Shown in pieces: positions 35,645-43,356 of a stretch of DNA of 64,000 nucleotides. How positions within the stretch are numbered: position 1 is the stretch's first letter; each line of letters starts with the position of its first letter. The position numbers were made by a program, and so were the translations under genes. A model generated the notes under the pieces. That model made no database searches, was not told the DNA's origin, and was given only the letters and a program-made list of their open reading frames with translations. The stretch spans positions 124,001-188,000 of the forward strand of contig NZ_BSOA01000006.1 of NCBI RefSeq assembly GCF_030160275.1. Reading direction: 5' to 3'. The stretch is from Dyella flagellata. GTDB taxonomy: Bacteria; Pseudomonadota; Gammaproteobacteria; Xanthomonadales; Rhodanobacteraceae.

Positions 35645-38263
35645 ATGTCTTGCATGCCAAGGCCCTCCCCCAAAGCCCTGAAAATCAGCCTGCTGGCAGT
35701 GCTGATCGCAGTTGTTGCGATCAGCACCTGGGCGGCCGCCTGGTACACGGAACAGCGCTCGCTGGCGCAGCTTTCCGGACAAGCCCTGACCCAGTTGCAG
35801 ATACGCGCGCTCGCCTTGCAGCGCCTGGTCGACCGCTACCGGGTACTGCCGACGGTGCTGGCGCTCGATCCGGAATTGCGCAACGCCCTTGCCGTCCCAG
35901 TCTCCTCCCTTGACATCCCTGCGCTCAATCGCAAGTTGACACGCGCCAACGGCGCCACCCATGTCTCCACCCTCACCCTGATCGACCGTCATGGCGTCGC
36001 CATCGCGGCCAGCAACTGGAATACATCTTCCAGCAACGTCGGGCTGGACTATGCGTTTCGCCCTTATTTCCAGCAGGCGATGCAGCACGATCGGGGTACG
36101 TTCTACGGCATCGGCATTTCCACCAACCTGCCCGGCTATTTCATCTCCGAAGCACTGCATGACGAGCAAGGCCAGCGCATCGGCGTGATCGTGATCAAAA
36201 TTCCGTTGGACACGCTCGAGAAGGAATGGGGGAGCAACGGCGACACTGTGCTGTTGAGCGATACCAACGAAGTGGTGTTCCTCGGCAACCAGCCGGCGTG
36301 GATATACCGGCCGTTGACGCCGCTGGGCCCGAGCGCCGAATCCACGCTCGCGCGAACTCGCCAGTATGGCAACAGCCTGTTGCCGCCCGCATCGCTGCGT
36401 ATTTTGTCTGCGCTTGCTGCGGGCGGGCAGCTGGTGCACGTCGCGCAACCGGGCACGCCGCATGACGTCGTCTGGCAGTCCATGACCCTACCCGCTCAGC
36501 AGTGGACCTTGCATCTGCTGCGCGATGCACGCCCGGCCCTCATCGCTGCCTACCGTACCGCGATCCTCACGCTGTGCATCTGGCTGTTGGCGACCTTGCT
36601 TGCGTTGTTCCTGCGACAGCGCTGGCGTGCTGCACAATTGCTCAAACGCAGCCGACGAGATCTGGAACGTCTGATCTCGCACTACGCCAGCGCCCTGCGT
36701 TCGGAAGAAGACAGCCTGGTGCACGCGGCACTGCAGGCCATGGCCGGCCACCCTGAAGTGTTGGAACGCCTGCCGCAAGGCGTCAGCGTGATCGACTCGC
36801 AACTGCGCCTGGTGGCCTGGAATGCCAGGTACGCTGAGCTGTTCGGCTATCCGGATTCGCTGCTGCAAGCGGGCCATCCGGTGGAGGAGCTGTTCCGCTA
36901 CAACGCCAGGCACGGCCTGCTCGGACCCGGCGACGTCGAAGATGCGATCCAGCGCCGTCTCAACTACCTGCGCCGGGGCAGTCCACATATGGTCGAGCGT
37001 GAACGTCCTGACGGCGTGCTGCTGGAGATACGCGGCAGGCCGCTGCCGGGAGGCGGTTTCGTCACCAGCTACGCGGATATCTCCCTGTACAAGGAAGCCG
37101 CCCGCGAGCTGCGCACATTGACCAGCACGCTGGAGGAGCGCATCGAAAAAAGCACGCAGGATCTGCGTGCCGCGAAAGCGGAAGCCGAGCGGGCCAATCG
37201 CAACAAGACGCGCTATGTCGCCGCTGCCGTGCACGATCTGCTGCAACCCTTGAATGCAGCCCGGCTGTTCGCCGGCTCTCTGCAGCAATCCGATGCCGCA
37301 AAGGCCGGCGTGGCGGAAAGAATCGAGCGCTCCCTGCAGGCGCTGGACAGCCAACTGACGAGCATGCTCGACCTGGCTCGCCTGGACGCGGGAGCGATCA
37401 CGCCGGATATCGGGGCGTTTGCGCTGGGACCATTGCTGCAGGAAATCGCCGGCCAGTTCCGTAGCATGGCGCAAGCGAAGGGCTTGCAGCTGTCCTTCGT
37501 CGATACCTCAACTTGGGTGCGCAGCAATCGAGCACTGTTGCAGCGCGCCGTACAGAATTTCCTCTCCAATGCCCTGCACTACACCACGCAAGGACGTATC
37601 CTGCTCGGCTGCCGCCGGGTGGGAGCTGCGATACGGATTGAAGTGTGGGATACCGGCATCGGCATTCCGGAAGACCGGCACGAAATCATTTTTCAGGAGT
37701 TCCGTCGCCTAGATACCGCGGTCGAAGCGGACGAACGCAGTGCAGGCCTTGGCCTTGCCATCGTCAAGCGCATTGCTCATTTGCTCGATCACCCCCTGCT
37801 GGTGCGCTCGTGGCCCGGTAGGGGGAGCGTATTCGGCATCACGCTGGAACGGACACCGCCACCCGCGCCGAGCACGCAGGTGGAGGCTGACGGCAGCAGC
37901 GATTCCCTGCTGAAGAGCCGGACCATCTGGCTGATCCATGAGAACAACCATCTACGTCAGAAAGTGGCAGCGCTGCTGCAAGGCTGGGGTTGCGAGGTGT
38001 TGGAGTGGGCCAAGGCCGATGAAGCCCTGATTCCCGGATCGGCCGTTCCCGACCTGATGGTGGTGGGTGGGCAATGGGAGCCGATCCTGGCGCTGCTCAA
38101 ACTGCGCCAGGAAAGACGCAAGCCGCCGATCGTCGCCTTGCTCGGCAAGGACGAAGCCGGGCTGGCTGATGTCTTGCGGCAGGCCGGCGTGCACACCACC
38201 AAGCTTCCACTGTCGCCAGCTCGCTTACGCGCGATGATGACGCAGCTGCTGCTGGGTACGTAG
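35645..38263 (+). CDS. Sensor histidine kinase with PAS domain and degenerate receiver
   Basis: 872 residues from the ATG at 35645 (AGGAG seven bases upstream). Order: TM helix 11-33, periplasmic Cache-like sensor about 35-300, TM helix 302-323, PAS about 375-485, coiled coil 484-520, HisKA with phospho-acceptor His530 (VHDLLQPLNAARLF), HATPase about 625-735 with NFLSNALHYT, DTGIGIP and GLGLAIV, then a receiver-like domain 758-870. In that last domain the acidic pocket is HEN and the phospho-acceptor position is Gly808 (DLMVVGG), so it cannot take a phosphate normally. The kinase probably signals to the LuxR-type regulator encoded next to it on the opposite strand. The stop TAG is part of a REP element. 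Confidence 0.9.
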   Translation: MSCMPRPSPKALKISLLAVLIAVVAISTWAAAWYTEQRSLAQLSGQALTQLQIRALALQRLVDRYRVLPTVLALDPELRNALAVPVSSLDIPALNRKLTRANGATHVSTLTLIDRHGVAIAASNWNTSSSNVGLDYAFRPYFQQAMQHDRGTFYGIGISTNLPGYFISEALHDEQGQRIGVIVIKIPLDTLEKEWGSNGDTVLLSDTNEVVFLGNQPAWIYRPLTPLGPSAESTLARTRQYGNSLLPPASLRILSALAAGGQLVHVAQPGTPHDVVWQSMTLPAQQWTLHLLRDARPALIAAYRTAILTLCIWLLATLLALFLRQRWRAAQLLKRSRRDLERLISHYASALRSEEDSLVHAALQAMAGHPEVLERLPQGVSVIDSQLRLVAWNARYAELFGYPDSLLQAGHPVEELFRYNARHGLLGPGDVEDAIQRRLNYLRRGSPHMVERERPDGVLLEIRGRPLPGGGFVTSYADISLYKEAARELRTLTSTLEERIEKSTQDLRAAKAEAERANRNKTRYVAAAVHDLLQPLNAARLFAGSLQQSDAAKAGVAERIERSLQALDSQLTSMLDLARLDAGAITPDIGAFALGPLLQEIAGQFRSMAQAKGLQLSFVDTSTWVRSNRALLQRAVQNFLSNALHYTTQGRILLGCRRVGAAIRIEVWDTGIGIPEDRHEIIFQEFRRLDTAVEADERSAGLGLAIVKRIAHLLDHPLLVRSWPGRGSVFGITLERTPPPAPSTQVEADGSSDSLLKSRTIWLIHENNHLRQKVAALLQGWGCEVLEWAKADEALIPGSAVPDLMVVGGQWEPILALLKLRQERRKPPIVALLGKDEAGLADVLRQAGVHTTKLPLSPARLRAMMTQLLLGT

Positions 38264-38318
38264 GCTGGGATGCCAATCCCAGCATCTGGAGCAAGCTGGG
38301 ATTGGCATCCCAGCCTAC
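38260..38318. repeat. REP/BIME-type inverted repeat, copy 4
   Basis: GTAGGCTGGGATgCCAATCCCAGC facing its perfect complement. Its GTAG head provides the TAG stop of the histidine kinase gene (38261-38263), and its other end borders the TAG stop of the response regulator (38318-38320). The whole space between these two convergent genes is the repeat. Confidence 0.9.
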
Positions 38319-38974
38319 TAGGTGTCCTCGCTGCCGCCCTCATCCAGGTCCAACGATTTCGCCAGCACGGCCGCCTGCGTACGCGAGCGGCAGTCGAGCT
38401 TGGACAGCACCGCCGTTACGTGGATTTTCACGGTGTTCTCGGCCAGTCCAAGGCGATCGGCAATTTGCTTGTTGAGCAAGCCTTCCGCCATCAGCATCAG
38501 GACCCGGAACTGCTGCGGCGTCAGCTGTGCGAAGCGTGCGGCAAGCGCCGCATCCTGCTCGCTACGTTCCGCTCGCGTGGATTCGAACCATAGCCCACCG
38601 TCCAGCACTCGCTGCACGGCCTTGTTCAAGTCTTCAACGGGTGCCGCCTTGGGCACGAAACCTGCTGCGCCGAACTGCTGAGCGCGGCGCACGGTGCGGG
38701 GGCGATCGTCGGAAGAAATGACAATCACCGGCACATCGGGCCGCTCGGCACGCAGCCATAGCAGGGAGGAGAAGCCGATGGCCCCCGGCATCATCAGGTC
38801 CAGCAAGACCAGGTCGATATCGTGCGCGGCGGCGAGGCAGGCTTCGAGCGTGCTCTGGCTGGAGGCCTCCCGCACCCGGCATTCGTTCATCGCCGTTTGC
38901 AAAGCGTGCACGATCGCCGCGCGCAACATCGGGTGGTCGTCGGCAACCAGGATGGAGACGGGAGTTTCGCTCAT
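38318..38974 (-). CDS. LuxR/NarL-type response regulator
   Basis: 218 residues. The receiver domain (1-125) has the acidic pair Asp12-Asp13 (ADDHP), phospho-acceptor Asp59 (LVLLDLMMPG), Ser87 and Lys109 (FVPKA). The LuxR-type helix-turn-helix lies at about 148-205 (LTPQQFRVLMLMAEGLLNKQ, IADRLGLAENTVKIHVTAVL). It resembles AgmR/ErbR-type regulators of carbon metabolism. It is convergent with the kinase gene, its most likely partner, and targets may include the porin-MFS pair beside the kinase. The target assignment is inference. Confidence 0.88.
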   Translation of the reverse strand: MSETPVSILVADDHPMLRAAIVHALQTAMNECRVREASSQSTLEACLAAAHDIDLVLLDLMMPGAIGFSSLLWLRAERPDVPVIVISSDDRPRTVRRAQQFGAAGFVPKAAPVEDLNKAVQRVLDGGLWFESTRAERSEQDAALAARFAQLTPQQFRVLMLMAEGLLNKQIADRLGLAENTVKIHVTAVLSKLDCRSRTQAAVLAKSLDLDEGGSEDT

Positions 38975-38994
38975 GGATGTGCGGCCACGGTATT

Positions 38995-39057
38995 GTAGGC
39001 TGGGATGATAGACCCAGCCTACGATACCGCGAAGCCGGGATGGCCATCCCAGCCTAC
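38995..39057. repeat. REP/BIME-type inverted repeat, copy 5
   Basis: Left unit GTAGGCTGGGATgATAGACCCAGCCTAC is itself closed by a second CCTAC (39019-39022), then a right unit GCCGGGATgGCCATCCCAGCCTAC follows. It is a slightly rearranged copy, between the response regulator start and the GH3 gene end. Confidence 0.85.
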
Positions 39058-39069
39058 GGTTCGCGCGTT

Positions 39070-41595
39070 CTAGTGCTGCAACGTCAGCGACGCTTCCAGC
39101 GGCGTGTCATTGGAAGCATCGCCTACGTAGACCTTGAACAAGCCGGGATCGACCTGCCAATCGTGATGGCCAACGTCGTAATAGGCGAACGCCCGGCGAT
39201 CCAGCAGCAAGCTGACGTGCTGCGTCTGGCCGGGCTTCAGGCGCAGTTTGCGAAAGGCCTTCAACTCGCGCGCCGGCCGCGCCACCTTGGCGGATGGATC
39301 GCCCACATAGACTTGCGCCACCTCGGCGCCTTCGCGTTTGCCGGTGTTGCGCACGTCGAACGACACCTGTACCTGATCCGGCGCGACGGTGCTCGTCTTG
39401 AGATTCGCAAAGCGGAAGCTGGTGTACGACAGGCCATAGCCAAACGAGAACAAGGGTTGCGCCTTGTCCAGGTGACTGGTAAACCCGCGATAGCCCAGGA
39501 ACACCCCTTCGCCATAGGTGACAGTAGGATTCGTGCCCGCCGGATGCGCTGGCGCGTCGTACCAGTCGTGCGTCGGATTGTCGGCCCACTGCCGTTCGAA
39601 ACTGATCGGCAGCTTGCCTTCGGGCGAATGTTCGCCGAACAACACTTGCGCGATCGCCGTACCGCCCTCCTGCCCCGGGTACCAGTTCTGCAGCAGTGCC
39701 GGCACCTTATCGAGCCAGCCGTCGGTGGCGTAAGCGCCGCCCGAGGTAACGCTGACCACAGTCTTGGGGTTGATCGCGGCCATCGCCTCGATCAAGGCTT
39801 CCTGGCCCCAAGGCAGTTGGAAGGTGCGATCGTAGGCTTCGCTTTCGGAGCTGGGATCGAATCCCACCGCTACCACCGCTGCGTCGGCCAGCGCGGCCAT
39901 CTTCTTCGCGTCGGCGGAAATCAGCTCGTCGATGGCGACCACACCCAAGCCCATGCGGCTGTAATCGACATCGGGCCGGTAATCGAGCCGAATCGATACT
40001 GGCTGGTTCGCGTGCAACGCCAGCGTGGCGTACAACGGTGCCTGCCCTTCGCGATGCGGCTGCGTGATGACGGGTTTACCGTCAACGTACAGCGTGTACG
40101 TGTCTTCGCTCGCCGCCGCCGTGAGGAACAAGTATTTGCCGTCGTGCTTGGGTACAAAGTTTCCGCTCCAGCGTATGCTCTGCCGCTGAGTGGCGTGCTC
40201 GGTCCAAAGCTCCGGCTTCCACAAGTCGACCTGTGCATCCACCGTGCTGGTGGCGGGCTTGCCCTGGAACGCATCGTTGGCGAAAGTCTCTTTGAGCAGA
40301 CCCGGTTTGCCATCCGGCGTACTGAAGGTCGATTTCTTGAATATTTCCATCGCCGACGGCAGGCCGCGGCTGTACAGCACCTTCACCTTGCCGGCGCCCA
40401 GATGGGTGATGCCGGTCAATACGCTTTGCGCCTGAAAAGTGTCGACGTGCGAACTGCCGCCTGCGCTGCTGATGGCTGGATCGGCATCCGGACCGATTAC
40501 AGCGATGGTCTTTATGCTCGCGTCAAAGGGCAGCACATGGTGGTCGTTCTTCAGCAGCACCAGGCTTTCAAGAGCATCGTTCAACGCCACCTGGTCGTTC
40601 TGCAGGCTGTATAGCGGCAAGTTCACATCTTTCTGCGGCCGGTCAAGAAAGCCAAAGCGTACGGCCGTGCGCAGGATGCGACGTACCTTGTCGTCCAGCA
40701 TCGCCGACGAGAGCTGGCCGCTGCGCAGGTGGCTCACGATCAGCTCCGGCGTCATTGCCTCCGCCGCCGGCATTTCCAGGTCGAGCCCGGCCCGGAAGGC
40801 TTTCAGGCCATCGTGCGTGGCGCCCCAGTCGGACATGAAGATGCCGTCGAAACCCCAATCCTTCTTCAGGATGTCGTAGCTGATCGTGCGGTTTTCCGCC
40901 AGGTAATCGCCATTGACCAGGTTGTAGCTGCTCATCACCGCGCCGACGTGGCCTTGCTTGACCGCCATCTCGAAGGCCGGCAGGTAGATCTCGCGCAGCG
41001 TGCGTTCGTCGATGTGCGTATCCAGGTGCCGACGGTCGTATTCGGAATTGTTGGCGACAAAGTGCTTCACGGTCGCCACTACCCCCTGGCTTTGCACACC
41101 TTCGATCAAGCCCACCGCCATGCTGCCCGCCAGCAGCGGGTCTTCACCAAAATATTCCATGTTGCGGCCGTTTTGCGGCGCGCGGTACATGTTCACGCCC
41201 GGGCCCAGCAGAAAGCTGACACCGCGCGCACGTGCGTCCCGTCCCATCGCCGCGCCAACGTCCTTGGCCAAGGCCGGGTCCCACGATGCGGCCAGGCCGA
41301 TGCCGGCCGCATAAGCGGTCGAAGGGCCGACGGCACGCACACCATAAGGACCATCGGACATGCTGAGCGCCGGCAGGCCGATGTTCGGCTCGGCATGGGT
41401 GAAGAAGTTGTCCACCCCGCCGAGCAGTTCCACTTTTTGCTCCAGGCTGAGCTTGGCGAGCATGGCGTCGACGCGTTGCTCGACGGCCGGAGTGTCGGCG
41501 GCGGGGGTCGCGATGGTGTCGGCATACGCAGCGCCGCATACGCCAAGCGCAACCCACAGCGAAAGCGTCAGGTGTTTCAAAAACCGGTTGTGCAT
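39070..41595 (-). CDS. GH3 beta-glucosidase/beta-xylosidase with PA14 insert
   Basis: 841 residues from the ATG at 41595, with a Sec signal peptide (cleavage near GAAYA). The GH3 N-terminal barrel includes LSMSDGPYGVR, GPGVNMYR, GRNMEYFGEDP, VKHFVANN and the nucleophile Asp256 in FMSDWGATHDG. The C-terminal alpha/beta domain is interrupted by a PA14 domain at about 430-560 (GNFVPKHDGKYLFLTAAASE, YTLYVDGKP), and a fibronectin III-like domain ends the protein (about 720-835). PA14-bearing GH3 enzymes act on oligosaccharides; here it probably removes unmasked glucose from xyloglucan fragments. It is 47 bp downstream of the GH35 gene, in the operon of the TonB receptor. Confidence 0.9.
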   Translation of the reverse strand: MHNRFLKHLTLSLWVALGVCGAAYADTIATPAADTPAVEQRVDAMLAKLSLEQKVELLGGVDNFFTHAEPNIGLPALSMSDGPYGVRAVGPSTAYAAGIGLAASWDPALAKDVGAAMGRDARARGVSFLLGPGVNMYRAPQNGRNMEYFGEDPLLAGSMAVGLIEGVQSQGVVATVKHFVANNSEYDRRHLDTHIDERTLREIYLPAFEMAVKQGHVGAVMSSYNLVNGDYLAENRTISYDILKKDWGFDGIFMSDWGATHDGLKAFRAGLDLEMPAAEAMTPELIVSHLRSGQLSSAMLDDKVRRILRTAVRFGFLDRPQKDVNLPLYSLQNDQVALNDALESLVLLKNDHHVLPFDASIKTIAVIGPDADPAISSAGGSSHVDTFQAQSVLTGITHLGAGKVKVLYSRGLPSAMEIFKKSTFSTPDGKPGLLKETFANDAFQGKPATSTVDAQVDLWKPELWTEHATQRQSIRWSGNFVPKHDGKYLFLTAAASEDTYTLYVDGKPVITQPHREGQAPLYATLALHANQPVSIRLDYRPDVDYSRMGLGVVAIDELISADAKKMAALADAAVVAVGFDPSSESEAYDRTFQLPWGQEALIEAMAAINPKTVVSVTSGGAYATDGWLDKVPALLQNWYPGQEGGTAIAQVLFGEHSPEGKLPISFERQWADNPTHDWYDAPAHPAGTNPTVTYGEGVFLGYRGFTSHLDKAQPLFSFGYGLSYTSFRFANLKTSTVAPDQVQVSFDVRNTGKREGAEVAQVYVGDPSAKVARPARELKAFRKLRLKPGQTQHVSLLLDRRAFAYYDVGHHDWQVDPGLFKVYVGDASNDTPLEASLTLQH

Positions 41596-41642
41596 GACGC
41601 AGATTTTTCCTTGTACTGAAGCTTGAGTCGCGAGTGTTCTTG

Positions 41643-43286
41643 TCAATACGTCGCTAACTTCACATGCAGCACCTGCGGCCGCTCGGTGAAATTTAGCCCC
41701 CAATCGGTCTGGTCGCCATTCCACAGCCGCATGAAATGCCAGTGGCCCTGTTCGTCATAGCGACCCTCTTCCACGCGCTCCAGCATGAAGTGCTCATGCT
41801 CCTTGGCTTTGCCGCGCATGAAATCAACGCGAGCGAAATAGCCGGTGACCAGGTATTCGTTCTTGCCCAGCTCGGCGATCACCACCCCGCCCTTCGGCGG
41901 TGTGTTGCCGGGCGCAGAGGTGCTGCTTCCGAACGATGGTAGACCATAGGAAACCGTGGCGCGCCAGTCACCCATATCCAGCACTTGGGCGTGCTCATGC
42001 TCCGGCTCGGCAACGCCCCACACCTTGCCGGCAAAACTCAGCTTCGCGATCAATTCGCCCATCGGCCGCAACAAGCGGTTGGTCATCGCGAACGGCTCGA
42101 AAGCTTCCGCATCCGTGGTCTTCGAACCGAGCGGCCAGTTGGAATAGCCTGTGTAGTCGATGCCGAACGGCGCAAAGCCCAGGCCCTGCTTGCCCAGTGT
42201 GGCGAAGATGTAGCGCGCGTAGGGCTGATCGTTGCCGGTTTCGGTGACGATCAACGGGTTGTCAGGCCGTGCATAGCGATCGAGCACGGTGGTGTAGTAG
42301 TCGTACTCGCGGTGGTAGATGTCCGGCCCCAGCAAATCCAAGGCAGGCGCTGCGGCTTTCCAGATGAACATCACGTTGTCGGTGGGGCCACCGCTCGCGT
42401 AGGCGCCCGGGGGACCGGGATGGAACGGATCTCGCAATGACGCGTTTGCGTACATCGGCAGCGGATACACCGCTTTGCCCGCAGCGGCCACTTGGCCGAT
42501 GAAATGAGCAACCTGCCACGCCTGGAAATATTCGGCTGCATCATGGCCAAATACCTGGCTCCACGTACCCGCTTGCTTGTTCGCCGCCTTCAGCAGCGCG
42601 GTAGGCACCTGCCCGGCGAACGCCTGATTGGCGGCCGGCGAATAGTCGCGATCCGTACCGTAAGTACCCGATTCATTTTCCACTTGCACCATGATGGTGG
42701 TGTGTTGCGTACCATCGACCTGGCGCAGATGCGTCATGAATTGCACGAAGGCCTTGCGGTCCGCCTCCAGCGTGGCCGCGTTGAGCGGCGACAGCGAATG
42801 ATCCACTTGCTTGCCGTCACGCCCTATCACACGGGGAAAACGCCGGTTGCCCAGCTTCACCCAGGAAGGTGTGTAGTTGGGCCCATTGTTCTTCCAGGTA
42901 CCGAACCACAGCAGCACCAGGCGAACCTTGTGCTCGCGCGCCTGAGTGAGCAATGTGTCGAGAAAGCTGAAATCGAAATGGCCTTCGGTGGGCTCGATCT
43001 GCTCCCAGGCGATCGGCACCATCACCGTGTTGGCATCAACGTGATCGATAGCGGGCCAAACTTGATCCAGCACGCCCGGCCAGTTGCTGGAGTTGTTGAC
43101 CTGGGCACCCAGCAGCAGGAACGGCTTACCGTCGACCAATAAGACATGGCGCCCGTCTTTGGTGAGGATGTGCGGCATATCCTCGGGGGTTTCGGCTCCC
43201 GATGAAGGCATGGCCAGGCCGATACTGAACAGGGCGGCGAGAATCAGCCAGAGGGACATGACCCGACGGCGCAATGTAGCTTGCAT
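41643..43286 (-). CDS. GH35 beta-galactosidase
   Basis: 547 residues from the ATG at 43286 (GGTGA upstream; the ATG at 43298 is also possible). The signal peptide ends near GLAMPSSGAE. GH35 barrel segments: LLLGAQVNNSSNWPG, VMVPIAWEQIEPTEGHFDF, LVLLWFGTWKN, acid/base region MVQVENESGTYG and nucleophile region LIVTETGND. The C-terminal region matches the DUF5597-type beta domain of Xanthomonas and Bacteroidetes GH35 enzymes. In xyloglucan it would remove the beta-1,2-galactose from the xylose side chain, exposing xylose to GH31. It lies between the GH74 and GH3 genes on the same strand. Confidence 0.9.
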   Translation of the reverse strand: MQATLRRRVMSLWLILAALFSIGLAMPSSGAETPEDMPHILTKDGRHVLLVDGKPFLLLGAQVNNSSNWPGVLDQVWPAIDHVDANTVMVPIAWEQIEPTEGHFDFSFLDTLLTQAREHKVRLVLLWFGTWKNNGPNYTPSWVKLGNRRFPRVIGRDGKQVDHSLSPLNAATLEADRKAFVQFMTHLRQVDGTQHTTIMVQVENESGTYGTDRDYSPAANQAFAGQVPTALLKAANKQAGTWSQVFGHDAAEYFQAWQVAHFIGQVAAAGKAVYPLPMYANASLRDPFHPGPPGAYASGGPTDNVMFIWKAAAPALDLLGPDIYHREYDYYTTVLDRYARPDNPLIVTETGNDQPYARYIFATLGKQGLGFAPFGIDYTGYSNWPLGSKTTDAEAFEPFAMTNRLLRPMGELIAKLSFAGKVWGVAEPEHEHAQVLDMGDWRATVSYGLPSFGSSTSAPGNTPPKGGVVIAELGKNEYLVTGYFARVDFMRGKAKEHEHFMLERVEEGRYDEQGHWHFMRLWNGDQTDWGLNFTERPQVLHVKLATY

Positions 43287-43316
43287 AGAAATCACCATAG
43301 TGGCGCCAAACCAAGC

Positions 43317-43341
43317 CCCCTCTCCCTTTCGCAGAGAGGGG
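43317..43341. repeat. C-rich hairpin between second GH74 and GH35 genes
   Basis: 8-bp stem CCCCTCTC (43317-43324) and GAGAGGGG (43334-43341) with a 9-base loop CCTTTCGCA. Loosely related to the palindromes at 1863-1888 and 31270-31293. It lies inside the operon. Confidence 0.5.
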
Positions 43342-43356
43342 ACGGATATCGCATGC

